From: Psychrobacter arenosus
GTDB taxonomy: Bacteria > Pseudomonadota > Gammaproteobacteria > Pseudomonadales > Moraxellaceae
DNA: 64,000 nucleotides
Direction of reading: 5' to 3'
Assembly: GCF_904848165.1 (NCBI RefSeq)
Contig: NZ_LR884459.1
Span: forward strand, 2,108,001-2,172,000
Positions 1 through 9,923 of this stretch are shown here, piece after piece; within the stretch, counting starts at the first letter, position 1; each line of letters starts with the position of its first letter. Below the pieces are notes generated by a model, which was given only the letters and a program-made list of their open reading frames with translations, did not search any database and had not been told where the DNA came from. Position numbers and translations under genes: made by a program.

Positions 1-907
1 TCAGACGTTTTAGCTGATCGAAAATGTGCGAACGCATCGGCGCCATACCAGCACCACCACCGATGAAGATCATCTCCGCTTCAGTGTCTTTGGCGAAGAA
101 CTCCCCATAAGGGCCTGATACTGTGACCTTATCGCCAGGCACTAAGCTAAATACCCAAGAGGACATTTTACCCGGTGGGATACCATCTGGACCGCGGGGT
201 GGGGGACTAGCAATACGAATGTTAAATTTAATGATGCCTTTTTCGTCAGGGTAATTGGCCATTGAGTAGGCACGAATGACGGGCTCATCCACTTTAGAAA
301 CGTATTTAAACAGACCAAATTGTTCCCAGTCACCGAGGTACTCTTCGTCGACTTTGAAATCTTTATAATGCACTTCGTGCGGCGGCGCTTCCAACTGTAC
401 ATAACCACCAGCGCGGAAGTTGACTTCTTCGCCATCAGGAATCTTGAGCACCAATTCTTTAATGAAAGTAGCAACGTTGTTATTGGAGACAACCTCACAT
501 TCCCACTTTTGCACATCAAAGAATTCAGGGTCAATCTCGATTTTCATATCTTGCTTGACGGCCACCTGGCACGCCAAACGCATGTTATCTCGAATCTCAC
601 CTTGAGTGAAATGGCCTTCTTCGGTCGGCAAAATTGAGCCGCCCCCTTCAATAACGCGGCAGCGGCACTGCGCGCACGTTCCACCGCCACCACAGGCAGA
701 AGACAGAAATATTCCTTCATTAGCAAGCGTCTGTAGCAGTTTACCACCGGCAGGCGTCACCACATCATTATCGGCATTGTCATTGATATGAATGGTGACA
801 TCACCTGAGCTGACCAATCGTGAGCGAGCAGCCAAAATAATGGCTACCAAGCTCATAATGATCAAGGTAAACATGGCGACGCCACCAATTGCCGTAGCAT
901 AATCCAT
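1..907 (-). CDS. nqrF: Na+-translocating NADH:quinone reductase subunit F (3' part cut by window edge)
   Basis: NqrF is the NADH-oxidising entry subunit of the Na+-pumping NADH:ubiquinone oxidoreductase; it passes electrons from NADH via FAD and a 2Fe-2S centre. The reading frame starts at ATG 907 and stays open to the window edge, giving 302 of about 407 residues. Visible: an N-terminal membrane helix (about residues 7-27), then a ferredoxin-type domain with cysteines C72, C78, C81 and C113 (C-x5-C-x2-C spacing), and the FAD-binding part with RAYSMANYP near residue 215. The C-terminal NADH-binding part lies outside the window. It is the last visible gene of a nqrABCDEF operon, 88 bp after nqrE. 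The gene has no stop codon in the window, so a search for closed reading frames would miss it. Confidence 0.97.
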   Translation of the reverse strand, partial: MDYATAIGGVAMFTLIIMSLVAIILAARSRLVSSGDVTIHINDNADNDVVTPAGGKLLQTLANEGIFLSSACGGGGTCAQCRCRVIEGGGSILPTEEGHFTQGEIRDNMRLACQVAVKQDMKIEIDPEFFDVQKWECEVVSNNNVATFIKELVLKIPDGEEVNFRAGGYVQLEAPPHEVHYKDFKVDEEYLGDWEQFGLFKYVSKVDEPVIRAYSMANYPDEKGIIKFNIRIASPPPRGPDGIPPGKMSSWVFSLVPGDKVTVSGPYGEFFAKDTEAEMIFIGGGAGMAPMRSHIFDQLKRL

Positions 908-995
908 GAGCAGGATCCTTAATCTAGGGTCACAAGGGCGACATCATTGCCCCATGACCGTACAAATGAGTTGAATGGCTATTTAGGTCCATCCT

Positions 996-1604
996 TTAAA
1001 TAGACATACCACCGAATGACATAAAGCCCAGTGACATCAAGCCAACCGTAATAAAGGTAATACCTAAACCGCGGAGTGGGGCAGGGATGTCTGAGTATTT
1101 AAGCTTCTCTCTGATACCCGCCAAAGTGGCGATAGCGAGTGCCCAACCAAAACCAGCACCGACGCCATAAACGACCGATTCAGTGAAGTTATAGTCACGC
1201 TCTACCATGAACAGTACGCCACCTAAAATGGCACAGTTGACCGTAATCAAAGGTAGGAATACGCCTAGGGCGTTATAGAGGCTTGGGACAAACTTATCCA
1301 AAAACATTTCTAGGATTTGGACAGTTGCCGCGATAAGACCGATATAACTAAGCAGACCTAAGAAACTCAAATCGATGTCAGGGAAACCGGCCCAAGCCAA
1401 CGCGCCATCTTTTAGGATGAACTGGAATAGCAGGTTGTTCAGCGGTACGGTAATGCCCATAACGACGACGACGGCGACGCCTAGACCAATAGCGGTCGAG
1501 ACTTTTTTGGAGACCGCCAAAAAGGTACACATGCCCAAGAAATAGGCCAAAGCCATGTTTTCAATAAAGACAGAGGTGATGAAAAGACTAAGATAGTGAC
1601 CCAT
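996..1604 (-). CDS. nqrE: Na+-translocating NADH:quinone reductase subunit E
   Basis: NqrE is an integral membrane subunit of the Na+-NQR complex and, with NqrD, forms the homologous pair of six-helix subunits that house a membrane iron centre and contribute to the Na+ path. The 202-residue product starts [20 protein letters not shown] and has alternating hydrophobic segments along its whole length, the usual size for the family. The ATG shares one base with the nqrD stop (TAATG arrangement) and is preceded by a strong GGAGG, so translational coupling with nqrD is likely. It is closely related to RnfA, but the nqrABCD context settles the assignment. Confidence 0.97.
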   Translation of the reverse strand: MGHYLSLFITSVFIENMALAYFLGMCTFLAVSKKVSTAIGLGVAVVVVMGITVPLNNLLFQFILKDGALAWAGFPDIDLSFLGLLSYIGLIAATVQILEMFLDKFVPSLYNALGVFLPLITVNCAILGGVLFMVERDYNFTESVVYGVGAGFGWALAIATLAGIREKLKYSDIPAPLRGLGITFITVGLMSLGFMSFGGMSI

Positions 1605-2275
1605 TAGTGACCTCCTCCATGTGCCATGCCTTTCGACTGTGGCTTCATTACATATTCAGGAGCTTCCACTTGCTCAGGCTTCCAGATACGAATGATGGTG
1701 ACAAATAAGGCGATAATAAAGAATGCTGAAGGTGGCAATAGCAGCAGACCATTCGGCACATACCAACCCCCCTCAGTGACGGGCTGTAAGATGGTCATAC
1801 CGAACCAAGTGCCGTTGCCTAAAATCTCACGGATAGTGGCGACGAATAACAATACGGCAGAATAGCCCAAACCGTTACCGATACCATCCATAAAGCTTGG
1901 GATTGGCGGGTTGCTCATAGCAAAGGCTTCAGCGCGGCCCATAACGATACAGTTGGTGATGATCAAACCAACGAAGACCGACAAGCCCTTACTGACGTCA
2001 TAGGCGACCGCTTTTAACAGCTGATCGACCAAGATAACCAAAGAGGCGATAATCGTCATCTGTACAATAATACGGATGCTCGACGGGATTTTATTACGAA
2101 TAATAGAAATAAAGAAGCTTGAGAATGCGGTAACTAAGCTCAGCGCCACGCACATGACCAAAGCGTTGGCCATGCTAGTGGTGACGGCCAGTGCCGAACA
2201 AATACCCAAGATCTGTAGCGCGATAGGGTTGTTATCGAATATCGGCGTGGTTAGGATACTTTTGGTGTCTGCCAT
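1604..2275 (-). CDS. nqrD: Na+-translocating NADH:quinone reductase subunit D
   Basis: NqrD is the second six-helix membrane subunit of the Na+-NQR complex. The chosen start (ATG at 2275, [20 protein letters not shown]) gives 223 residues. The frame can be extended upstream into nqrC, but this ATG is preceded by an AGGAGG located in the last codons of nqrC and matches the usual N-terminus of the family. Hydrophobic segments run from about residue 18 to 200, followed by a short hydrophilic tail ending in GGGH. Only one base separates it from the nqrC stop, and it overlaps the nqrE start by one base. RnfE is the paralogue, excluded by context. Confidence 0.96.
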   Translation of the reverse strand: MADTKSILTTPIFDNNPIALQILGICSALAVTTSMANALVMCVALSLVTAFSSFFISIIRNKIPSSIRIIVQMTIIASLVILVDQLLKAVAYDVSKGLSVFVGLIITNCIVMGRAEAFAMSNPPIPSFMDGIGNGLGYSAVLLFVATIREILGNGTWFGMTILQPVTEGGWYVPNGLLLLPPSAFFIIALFVTIIRIWKPEQVEAPEYVMKPQSKGMAHGGGH

Positions 2276-2276
2276 G

Positions 2277-3158
2277 TTATGCCTCCTTGTGGCGCATTTG
2301 CGGCGCTTGTGGTGTAGCGGCAGCCTGGGCAGCAACTGGTGCTGCTGCAGGAGTACCACTTTGCTCACGCAACTGGTCGAGGTAAGGCTTATAGCCTCGC
2401 TCACCGAGCCAGAATTGGATCATATTGCTGACGCCGCGGCTGGTTAAAGTTGCGCCACTAATACCATCTACCCAGTTTTCTTTCGGGTTGCCCGCTTTAG
2501 TTACACCCGTAGCGACCTTACCTGCATCGTCATACGACTTGATACCGGTCCACATGGCGCGCCATTTTGGCTCTTCGATACGCGCGCCAAGACCTGGGGT
2601 TTCTTTATGGGAATAAAAGCTAATCCCTTTGATGGTGTTTAAATCACTCTCTAGGGTTAAGAAGCCGTAAATCGTACCCCATAGGCCATAGCCTTTAATC
2701 GGCAGTACAACCAACTCAGGCTTACCAGCATCATCTTCTTTCACATAGACTTTGGCATATTTAGGGGTGCGACCAATACTGGCGGGATCTTCGTCACCTA
2801 AATCATCGCTCAAAGCTTTGTTTTTTGACGCTTGGTTATCATCATAAGTATTGCGGTCAGCGATACCGACTTTGGTCAAATCTTCATCGCTTAAATACGT
2901 GCCTTTTTTCAGGTCAACGATCTCGACCTTAAAGTCCGCAAAACGTTCAGCGACATCATCATTGGTATCTTTAGCTGGGTCGTATAAATCCGCGGCTACC
3001 AAAATATTCTTGTTGCGGTCTAAGCGACTGTTTTCGAGTTGCGCAGGCTTAAGCCCTACTGCGAAGGCTGAGACCAATACGGAACACACCAGACATAAGG
3101 TCAAGGCAACACTGATGGTTTTGGCGTTGCTGTTGGATTTAGTCTTGGGCTTGGACAT
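2277..3158 (-). CDS. nqrC: Na+-translocating NADH:quinone reductase subunit C (covalent FMN)
   Basis: NqrC carries a covalently bound FMN and lies between the iron centres and NqrB in the electron path. The 293-residue protein has one N-terminal membrane helix (about residues 14-34) and a periplasmic FMN-binding domain. The flavinylation motif SGATLTS is present, with the acceptor threonine near residue 237. Family members are usually about 255-270 residues; the excess here is an Ala/Pro-rich tail of about 30 residues after the conserved YLDQLR, ending QMRHKEA. The start overlaps the 3' end of nqrB by 20 bp. ApbE, the flavin transferase needed for maturation, is not in the window but would be expected beyond nqrF. 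Confidence 0.96.
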   Translation of the reverse strand: MSKPKTKSNSNAKTISVALTLCLVCSVLVSAFAVGLKPAQLENSRLDRNKNILVAADLYDPAKDTNDDVAERFADFKVEIVDLKKGTYLSDEDLTKVGIADRNTYDDNQASKNKALSDDLGDEDPASIGRTPKYAKVYVKEDDAGKPELVVLPIKGYGLWGTIYGFLTLESDLNTIKGISFYSHKETPGLGARIEEPKWRAMWTGIKSYDDAGKVATGVTKAGNPKENWVDGISGATLTSRGVSNMIQFWLGERGYKPYLDQLREQSGTPAAAPVAAQAAATPQAPQMRHKEA

Positions 3159-4374
3159 AGCGAACCCTCCGTGCAGTTTGGCGTTTGATATTGGCTTGCG
3201 TCACAAAATAATCAAACAATGGGGCAAATAAGTTGGCAAACAGAATGGCTAACATGATGCCTTCTGGGAATGCCGGGTTGACGACGCGGATGAGCACGGT
3301 CATAAAACCGATAAGGATACCGTAAGCCCAGCGGCCTTTATTAGTATGGGCGGCTGACACAGGGTCTGTGGCCATAAATACCGCACCAAAAGCAAAGCCA
3401 CCGATAACTAGATGCCAGTAGAAAGGCAGCTGCATCATTAAGTTATCATCGCCACCAAAGGTGTTAAAGACGAGTGAAGTAATCACTAGACCTAGCACAC
3501 AACCGGCCATGATGCGCCATGACGCAATACGCGTCCATAGCAATACTGCTGCGCCTAATAAGATAGCTAAGGTAGAGACTTCACCGATACTGCCTTGCAT
3601 ATTACCCAAGAAAGCATCCGTCCAAGTGATCGCATTGCCATAAGCATCGACGAATTGATCTGGCGTGATACCAAGCGCGGCTAGTCCTAATGGGGTGGCA
3701 CCTGAAAAGCCATCAACGGCGGTCCAAACAGCATCACCTGACATATAGGCAGGGTAAGCAAAATATAGGAACGCACGACCCGATAGGGCAGGGTTCAGGA
3801 AGTTTTTGCCCGTACCACCAAACACTTCTTTGGCGACTACGACACCGAAGCTTATACCTAGCGCTACTTGCCATAACGGAATATCCGGTGGCAAACATAG
3901 GGCGAATAGGACTGACGTAACAAAGAAACCTTCGTTAACTTCATGACCACGCACGATAGCAAAAATCATTTCCCAAGCAATACCGACCGCGAAGGTGACG
4001 ATATAAATAGGTAAGAATTGCATGGCTCCGTAGACGAAAGATGCCCAAATACTGTTGGGATCATAGCCTGCCATACTGGTAATAATGGTACGCCAGCCTT
4101 CTTGCTGTAGCCCCAACTGCGCCATAGCGGTTAAGGCTTGGTGCCCGACGTTATACATGCCCCAAAACATAGCTGGGAAAGTACATAACCAAACGGTAAT
4201 CATAATGCGTTTTAAGTCGATACCATCACGGACATGAGCCGCTGAGTGCGTCGTCATATTAGGCTGACGCATAAAAGTATCGAGGGCTTCAAAAACGGCG
4301 TAGAACTTTTCGTATTTACCGCCTTTGGTAAAGGACGGCTCCATACGATCGAACATATTGTGTAAAAATTTCAT
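3139..4374 (-). CDS. nqrB: Na+-translocating NADH:quinone reductase subunit B (covalent FMN)
   Basis: NqrB is the largest membrane subunit of the Na+-NQR complex, with the second covalent FMN, riboflavin and the quinone site. The 411-residue product has about ten hydrophobic segments from residue 55 on. The flavinylation motif SGATPLG is present, with the FMN-bearing threonine at about residue 227. The N-terminus [19 protein letters not shown] is typical of the family and the start is preceded by GAGGG. It lies 5 bp downstream of nqrA and overlaps nqrC by 20 bp. RnfD is the paralogue, but length and neighbours fit NqrB. Confidence 0.97.
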   Translation of the reverse strand: MKFLHNMFDRMEPSFTKGGKYEKFYAVFEALDTFMRQPNMTTHSAAHVRDGIDLKRIMITVWLCTFPAMFWGMYNVGHQALTAMAQLGLQQEGWRTIITSMAGYDPNSIWASFVYGAMQFLPIYIVTFAVGIAWEMIFAIVRGHEVNEGFFVTSVLFALCLPPDIPLWQVALGISFGVVVAKEVFGGTGKNFLNPALSGRAFLYFAYPAYMSGDAVWTAVDGFSGATPLGLAALGITPDQFVDAYGNAITWTDAFLGNMQGSIGEVSTLAILLGAAVLLWTRIASWRIMAGCVLGLVITSLVFNTFGGDDNLMMQLPFYWHLVIGGFAFGAVFMATDPVSAAHTNKGRWAYGILIGFMTVLIRVVNPAFPEGIMLAILFANLFAPLFDYFVTQANIKRQTARRVRYVQAQD

Positions 4375-4379
4375 CTAAG

Positions 4380-5732
4380 TTAGCCCTCTTGCTCGATGCG
4401 AGTTAGATTATCACGCAAGATATCACCAAACTCGTATTTGCCTGGCGACACAAATGTACAGAGTGCCACATCTTCTTCATCCAGCTCTAATACGCCTAAA
4501 TCGACTGCAGTAATGATGTCTTCGACAATCAAAGCGCGCAATAATTGAGTGGGCAGATAGTCTTGCGGCATGACTTCTTCGAACACACCGATCGGCACCA
4601 TAGCTCGTGGTGAGCCATTGCTGGTGGTAGTGAAGTTGAATTTTTTGCCGCCAAAGAAATGCGAGATATAGATAGGCAGTTTAGAGAAGCGACCTTTACC
4701 GGCGCTGAGGTAATGAAACGCAGGACGCTCATGACCTTCTGCTAAGACGGTGACTTGGTTATCAAAGCGGCCAAGATAGGCGGTGCTTGGAATAGTTTTG
4801 CGCCCAGAGAGGACAGAGCCAGTAATGATACGGTTATCCGTACCAATGAGCTCACCGTGAGTCAAAGCCGTCAAATCAGCACCACGCTCAGTAGCTATGA
4901 GGCGTGGCTTGGCGACGGCAGGCCCTGCAAGGCTAATTAGACGACGGGTATATAGACGTCCGGTCGTAAATAGCTTGCCGATAGCGATCACATCTTGGAA
5001 GCCAATAGTCCAAACGGTCACGCCGCGGCTTAAAGGGTGCAAAAAGTGAATGTGCGTGCCCGCTAATCCTGCTGGGTGCTTGCCTGCAAAGGCATGGTAT
5101 TCTGTGGTATTGCCAGCAGCAGTCGTCGTAAACTTAGGAATATCCGCGTTGCCATGATGACAGACGTAAGTCTTAGGGCTGAGGGTAGACAGAACTGCCA
5201 AGCCATCATTAAATGCCTGCAACTCTTCTTTAATCAGTATCATAGGATCAAAGCTAAGCGGCTGGGTATCGATGGCGGTCACGAAAATAGCGTGAGGACG
5301 AGCACCGATATCAGGGCTGCGGCTGTAGGGACGCGTACGGAAAGCGGTCCATTCGCCTGATGTAATCAGTTGGGCTTCGACCGTTTCAGCATCGAGGGTA
5401 GCGAGCTGAGCCGAATTAAAACGCTCAAATTCGACTTCTTCGCCATTAGGATCAATTTGAATCACTAAGCTTTCAAAGACTCGGCGATCACCGCGATTGA
5501 CTGCGACGACTTTACCGGCGGCCGGAGCAGTATAGATGACTCCCACGCGCTTTTTATCTTCAAAGATAGGTTGACCCTTGGCGACCACGTCCCCTGCGCT
5601 GACATTCATGGTAGGCTTCATTCCTACGTAGTCATAGCCGATAAGGGCGACTTGAGTAGGACGATGCTCAGTGATATCACGGGAGGGCTCGCCTGCGATA
5701 GGCAAATCCAGTCCTTTTTTGATGGTAATCAT
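4380..5732 (-). CDS. nqrA: Na+-translocating NADH:quinone reductase subunit A
   Basis: NqrA is the soluble cytoplasmic subunit of the Na+-NQR complex that docks on NqrB. The chosen ATG at 5732 gives 450 residues starting MITIKKGLDLPIAG, the canonical NqrA N-terminus; the frame is open further upstream to 5804, but those 24 codons do not look like the family. The lipoyl/barrel-like N-terminal region (GDVVAKGQPIFEDKK near residue 50) and the long C-terminal part are intact. No strong ribosome binding site is seen before the ATG. It is the first gene of the nqr operon, so the operon promoter should lie in the gene-free 5733-6772 region. Confidence 0.97.
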   Translation of the reverse strand: MITIKKGLDLPIAGEPSRDITEHRPTQVALIGYDYVGMKPTMNVSAGDVVAKGQPIFEDKKRVGVIYTAPAAGKVVAVNRGDRRVFESLVIQIDPNGEEVEFERFNSAQLATLDAETVEAQLITSGEWTAFRTRPYSRSPDIGARPHAIFVTAIDTQPLSFDPMILIKEELQAFNDGLAVLSTLSPKTYVCHHGNADIPKFTTTAAGNTTEYHAFAGKHPAGLAGTHIHFLHPLSRGVTVWTIGFQDVIAIGKLFTTGRLYTRRLISLAGPAVAKPRLIATERGADLTALTHGELIGTDNRIITGSVLSGRKTIPSTAYLGRFDNQVTVLAEGHERPAFHYLSAGKGRFSKLPIYISHFFGGKKFNFTTTSNGSPRAMVPIGVFEEVMPQDYLPTQLLRALIVEDIITAVDLGVLELDEEDVALCTFVSPGKYEFGDILRDNLTRIEQEG

Positions 5733-5788
5733 AAGCGAACACTTATTCCATAGTCTAAACGATACCAGACATCCTGTTTGGTATGATC

Positions 5789-5855
5789 TAAGCTTACTTT
5801 GCAAAGGTACTGCAGCCTTAAAACCGGCTGCAATAGAACTTATAAAGTAAGCTTA
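5789..5855. repeat. Nested perfect inverted repeats in the nqrA leader
   Basis: A perfect 12-bp inverted repeat (TAAGCTTACTTT at 5789-5800, its complement at 5844-5855) encloses a second perfect 7-bp inverted repeat (TGCAGCC at 5811-5817, GGCTGCA at 5826-5832). It sits 57-123 bp upstream of the nqrA start. There is no T-run on either side, so it is not an obvious terminator. It could be a leader-RNA structure or a remnant of a small palindromic repeat. Confidence 0.6.
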
Positions 5856-6314
5856 TAAAAGAGCATTAACGGCGACCCTGCTGATTGCAATAACAGATTC
5901 CTTCGTACCACGTTAACATCTTAATCAATTACCAAGTGGCGACTGGCTACCAAGTTTGTTTAATGCCCGTCTATTAGTTATCAGGTCAAGCTTTGCGGTT
6001 ATACCACCATAAAGACGCCCTGATTAAACGGACAAAATTTAAAGCAAAAACATAAAATCTGGCACTATCATCATACGACTAATAGAACTAATACCCACTT
6101 AATCCTAATAGGGTATGATGGCCATGATTATTTTTAGCTAGCCCTAACTCAAATAAATCCTACTAAAAAGCAGGATAGGCTACCTCACATAAGCAGCATA
6201 ATTAAATAAGTCGGGTTGAACGAAATCAGATAAAACAAAAATAAGATAAAACAGAGAGTTGCGACCTTTATTTAGATAAGGTGCCTGACGTACCGTCAAT
6301 GGAGACACGTCTTT

Positions 6315-6334
6315 GCAGTAAGTGTGCTTACTGC
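6315..6334. repeat. Perfect 8-bp hairpin
   Basis: GCAGTAAG and CTTACTGC are separated by a 4-base loop (TGTG), in the gene-free region between nqrA and hisA. No T-run follows it. Function unknown; it may be part of a structured transcript ending at the terminator-like hairpin at 6441-6470. Confidence 0.5.
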
Positions 6335-6440
6335 CGTAAAGGTGGTGTTAGGGAATATTTTTTATACAATCAGTTATACAGCCAAATTCTTAGTCAACTA
6401 GTACTTGACCTAAATGTGTTGCTAAGCCAGCATCTTACGG

Positions 6441-6470
6441 CCGGTTAGTTTTATCCTAACAGGGCTTTTT
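6441..6470 (+). terminator. Terminator-like hairpin inside gene-free region
   Basis: GTTAG/CTAAC arms extended by CC/GG across one mismatch are followed by a T5 run (6466-6470) on the plus strand. No plus-strand gene lies upstream within the intergenic region, so if it is real it would end a non-coding transcript. Confidence 0.35.
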
Positions 6471-6772
6471 ATACCGGTTTTAGGACATTGTAATGATAAA
6501 TACCCATAATCTGACCTAGGATTATACGATAAATTACCCTAAAATTGCCAGTTAGTAATGAAAAATGTTTAATAATGACGGTATTATCAAGCGATATTAT
6601 TGACAATCCAGTCAAAAAATCATAACAGCAGATTACTGCTAGCCCTTCGTTTTGAGTTGGGGTCTATCTGGCTTCTATTGGAGTTATATAAGACTATCTA
6701 TCTCATTATTAAGGCTTTATAAGCCGGAAATATCATAATTTATCTCTACTTTATTTATTTTAAGGAAAAGCT

Positions 6773-7510
6773 ATGCCAAGTACGCCTGTGATTATCCCTG
6801 CCATTGATTTAAAAGATGGCAAGTGTGTGCGCTTAAAACAAGGGCGTATGGAGGATGATACGGTCTTTTCAGACGACCCTGTCGCTATGGCCGCCCGTTG
6901 GGTCGATGCCGGAGCGCGTCGTTTACACCTGGTTGATTTAAATGGCGCTTTTGATGGTACGCCCGTTCATAAAGCGGTCGTGACCGATATCGCTAAGGCC
7001 TATCCTAACTTACCGATTCAACTCGGTGGCGGTGTGCGCTCATTAAAGACTATTGAGCATTATTTAACTGCAGGCCTGACGTATATCATCATCGGCACTA
7101 AGGCTGTTGAAAACCCAGAATTCGTCGAAGAAGCTTGTCGCGAGTTTGGCGGCCATATCATCGTCGGTATCGATGCCAAAGATGGTTTGGTAGCGACCCA
7201 TGGTTGGGCCAATGTCACCGACGTCAAAGCGACGGAACTGGCGAAACGTTTTGCCAATGCCGGTGTGTCTTCTATCGTGTATACCGATATCGCTCGTGAT
7301 GGCATGATGCAAGGCGTGAATGTCGAGCAAACGGTTAATCTAGCGCGTGAAGGCGGTCTACCAGTGATTGCTTCAGGTGGTGTGACCAATATGAAAGATA
7401 TCGAATTCCTTAAGCCGTATGGCGATTGCATCGAAGGCATCATCACTGGCCGTGCTATTTATGAAGGCACGCTAGACTTAGGCGAAGCGCAGGCCTATTT
7501 AGATTTATAG
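6773..7510 (+). CDS. hisA: Phosphoribosylformimino-5-aminoimidazole carboxamide ribotide isomerase
   Basis: HisA catalyses the Amadori-type isomerisation of ProFAR to PRFAR in histidine biosynthesis, in the cytoplasm. The 245-residue product is a complete (beta/alpha)8 barrel of normal family length, starting [16 protein letters not shown]; the catalytic aspartates correspond to D12 and D134 (VGIDAKDG). The phosphate-binding LGGGVRS (about 84-90) and ASGGV near residue 200 are present. A good ribosome binding site (AAGGA) precedes the ATG. No other his gene is in the window, so hisA stands apart from hisF/hisH here. Confidence 0.97.
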   Translation: MPSTPVIIPAIDLKDGKCVRLKQGRMEDDTVFSDDPVAMAARWVDAGARRLHLVDLNGAFDGTPVHKAVVTDIAKAYPNLPIQLGGGVRSLKTIEHYLTAGLTYIIIGTKAVENPEFVEEACREFGGHIIVGIDAKDGLVATHGWANVTDVKATELAKRFANAGVSSIVYTDIARDGMMQGVNVEQTVNLAREGGLPVIASGGVTNMKDIEFLKPYGDCIEGIITGRAIYEGTLDLGEAQAYLDL

Positions 7511-7524
7511 ATAGGAGCGGATAT

Positions 7525-7563
7525 TTAAATAGTATAGGTAAATAGAATAGTTAAATAGTATAT
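7525..7563. repeat. Three 13-bp tandem repeats after hisA
   Basis: Imperfect units TTAAATAGTATAG, GTAAATAGAATAG and TTAAATAGTATAT follow the hisA stop codon within 15 bp. One of several short tandem arrays found in intergenic gaps of this window. Confidence 0.7.
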
Positions 7564-7727
7564 TGAAGCTTGCTAGGTAAAGAGGTTCTGTTTATTGTTA
7601 GACTGAGCCTTTTATCTAGCATAACTATTTAGCCAAGAGATAGCCAAGAAATAGTTGTTTAGCAAAGCCACCTTTTAGGCTGCGGCTTACTTTAGAGACC
7701 TACCACTGAAATTAAAAGGCCCTATTG

Positions 7728-9338
7728 ATGGACCATAATAAGAATAGTAGCGCCAACTTAGGCCAACCCCTAACCAAGGATAAGTTGGTAGCTAGGTCTA
7801 AGTTACCGCAACCCTTAATACTAGCCACGGCGTGTCTCCTTAGACGCGCCGTTTTGCTTTTAATGACCAGTGTCTTATTGCTGCTAGGGCCCGTTACTAT
7901 CAGTCATGCGATTGGCGAAGAACTGTTGGCGACTGAGGCAACGCTAAGTGGCCAAGCTGTAGCCGAGGAAGAGTCACCGACGGTCTCTACCTCCACCAAT
8001 GAAGCCACTATTGAGACCAAACCGGCCCCGCAAAAAGACAGTGAGATTCGCCAACGTATCACCGGTATTTTTAGCGAAATCGAAGGTCTGCAAGCTGTGA
8101 CGGTCAGGGTCAATCAAGGTGTGGTGACGCTAGCCGGTGAGGTGCCCAATGAAAAAAAGGCGCAGCAAGCCATCAACTTGACCAACCGCTTAAACGATGT
8201 GGTGACAGTCGATGACAGCATTAGTCGGACGCTAGATGTCCAAGACAACGTCTCCACCGTCTATAAAGGCTTAAAAGTTCAGGCTAAAAATTTTTTCAAA
8301 GCCGCGCCGTTATTACTGGTAGCTATTTTAGTTTTTGGCTTAGTGGCGTGGTTTGGCGCTTGGTTATCCGCCCGGCAAGGTCTCTGGCGCCGTTTAACCC
8401 CCAACCCTTTCGTGGCTGAACTGTTGGCGCAAACGATTAAAGTCGTTTTTATTATTCTCGGGTTAATACTAGGCTTGAGCCTTGTCGGTGCCGAAGCGAT
8501 TATCGGTACTTTGTTAGGCGGGGCAGGGGTCATTGGTATCGCAGTAGGTTTTGCGGTCAAAGACACCATTGAAAACTATATTGCCTCGTTAATGCTGAGC
8601 GTGCGCCAACCGTTCCGCGCCCGCGACCATATTGTTATTAACGACCGTGAGGGCATCGTGGTCCGCTTAACCAGCCGCGCCACCATCTTGATGACCTTAG
8701 ATGGCAACCAATTGCGTATTCCAAATTCGGAAGTGTTTAAGGGTACTATTCTAAATTACACCAAAAATCCCGAACGCCGTTTCACATTTCAGTTGGGCGT
8801 CGATGCCAACGATGACCCTTTAGCCGCTATTAAAGTCGGCTTAGATGCGATTCGAGCGCTAGATTTTGTCCTTGAAAAACCCAAGTCCTCAGCGGTAATT
8901 AGCGAAGTGGGTGACTCCAATATCGTGCTTGAGTTTCAAGTGTGGGTCGACCAATCGCAGTCTGACTTTTCTAAAGCCCGCAGTATCGCCATTCGTGAGA
9001 CCAAGCATGCGCTAGAGAATACCGGCTTTAGCCTACCTGAGCCTATCTATCGCTTACGGTTTGAACCAACGATGGAAGAAGTGCTTAAACATAATGAGGG
9101 TCAGCAGCAGGGGGTCACGGCTACACAAACGCTGCCACAAACCGTCAGTACTGAAAAAGAACAAAAAGCCATCAAGCAAGAAGCGAAGGCACGCGCCAAA
9201 CGGGTCTTGCAAGGGGGCGCCGCTGATGAAGTCTTGGATACGCAACCGGATACCAAGCTCATGGAAAAAGTAAACCAAGAAATTGCTGAAAATGCAGATG
9301 ATACTGATTTATTGGATCATAACAGCCCGCAAGAGTAG
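7728..9338 (+). CDS. MscS-family mechanosensitive ion channel with N-terminal BON domain
   Basis: Predicted inner-membrane small-conductance mechanosensitive channel. The 536-residue product has a signal-anchor-like hydrophobic segment (about residues 34-60), a periplasmic BON domain (about 105-170, GVVTLAGEVPNEKKAQQA), membrane helices at about 188-210 and 228-255, and a glycine/alanine-rich pore helix (GTLLGGAGVIGIAVGFAVKD, about 263-282) followed by the MscS beta domain and a C-terminal tail rich in charged residues. I chose ATG 7728 over the adjacent TTG 7725 because AAGG lies 8 bases before it. BON domains are known to bind membranes or phospholipids. It is followed 229 bp downstream by a small membrane protein on the same strand. 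Confidence 0.9.
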   Translation: MDHNKNSSANLGQPLTKDKLVARSKLPQPLILATACLLRRAVLLLMTSVLLLLGPVTISHAIGEELLATEATLSGQAVAEEESPTVSTSTNEATIETKPAPQKDSEIRQRITGIFSEIEGLQAVTVRVNQGVVTLAGEVPNEKKAQQAINLTNRLNDVVTVDDSISRTLDVQDNVSTVYKGLKVQAKNFFKAAPLLLVAILVFGLVAWFGAWLSARQGLWRRLTPNPFVAELLAQTIKVVFIILGLILGLSLVGAEAIIGTLLGGAGVIGIAVGFAVKDTIENYIASLMLSVRQPFRARDHIVINDREGIVVRLTSRATILMTLDGNQLRIPNSEVFKGTILNYTKNPERRFTFQLGVDANDDPLAAIKVGLDAIRALDFVLEKPKSSAVISEVGDSNIVLEFQVWVDQSQSDFSKARSIAIRETKHALENTGFSLPEPIYRLRFEPTMEEVLKHNEGQQQGVTATQTLPQTVSTEKEQKAIKQEAKARAKRVLQGGAADEVLDTQPDTKLMEKVNQEIAENADDTDLLDHNSPQE

Positions 9339-9567
9339 GTAGATAAGGCCAGGGTAGGTTAATAAGAGTGGGCTAATAAAAGTAGATTGGTAAAAGTTGT
9401 TGCTTAGGAAAAGTCGTAAGATTAACTAGGCAAAAACTGGCATGAAATATGCATTCCAAGGGCTATCATTGACTTAAAGGCTATTTAGCGAGGCGCTTAT
9501 AGTGAGTCGTCTCTATTTTGTTAGTAGCGGGATGGTCTTTATTACTTTCATTGCGAAGGATTTACCC

Positions 9568-9828
9568 ATGCAAGCCAAACATCTTATTATTATCGCTATT
9601 ATTGGTATCGTTGCTTTAGCGGCTTTCAATATTTTTAATAAACCTACTATTACGCCAGCGCCAGCTATCGCCACCGTTACTGAGGCAGAGCCCACCAATA
9701 AGACTATAGCTGAGCAACCATTAAGCCAACAACCGAAAGCCATCGTGGATAAAGCGACCAATGATATTGCGGCGGCTCAACAGTTAGAAAACGATAAAAT
9801 AGCTACAGCGACGGATACAGCACAATAG
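9568..9828 (+). CDS. Small membrane-anchored hypothetical protein
   Basis: An 86-residue protein not recognised as a named family. It has one N-terminal hydrophobic segment (residues about 5-22, IIIAIIGIVALAAFNIF) and then a Thr/Ala/Gln-rich extension, consistent with a single-span protein whose tail faces the periplasm. ATG 9568 is preceded by AAGGA at good spacing and is preferred to an upstream in-frame GTG at 9502, which would add 22 residues without a ribosome binding site. It follows the MscS-type gene and ends just before a strong terminator. Confidence 0.65.
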   Translation: MQAKHLIIIAIIGIVALAAFNIFNKPTITPAPAIATVTEAEPTNKTIAEQPLSQQPKAIVDKATNDIAAAQQLENDKIATATDTAQ

Positions 9829-9863
9829 GTCGCTGTCTTTAAACCCTAGCTCTTAAACTGCGC

Positions 9864-9907
9864 GCATAGCAAAAAGGCTAACGATGACGTTAGCCTTTTT
9901 GCTATGC
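9864..9907. terminator. Bidirectional terminator between the small membrane protein and rnr
   Basis: A perfect 20-bp stem (9864-9883 with 9888-9907) with a 4-base loop (ATGA); each arm contains five A or T residues so that the element can work in both directions. It separates the convergent genes ending at 9828 and 9924. Confidence 0.9.
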
Positions 9908-9923
9908 GTAATTTGCCTGTATT

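Larger units (their letters stand above)
5733..6772. other. Gene-free, hairpin-rich region between nqrA and hisA
   Basis: No convincing reading frame is present in this ~1 kb divergent intergenic stretch, which must hold the nqr operon promoter (minus) and the hisA promoter (plus). It contains several inverted repeats listed separately (5789-5855, 6315-6334, 6441-6470) and weaker ones at 6091-6116 (ATACCC/GGGTAT), 6264-6282 and 6287-6297 (GACG/CGTC). A TTGACA at 6600-6605 with a poor -10 (TAACAG, 17-bp spacer) is a possible hisA promoter. I could not identify the nqr promoter. Confidence 0.6.

Noticed and set aside
142..747. Reading frames of 60-130 codons on both strands
   Set aside because: They overlap the clear nqrF gene in other frames; nqrF itself is intact and conserved.
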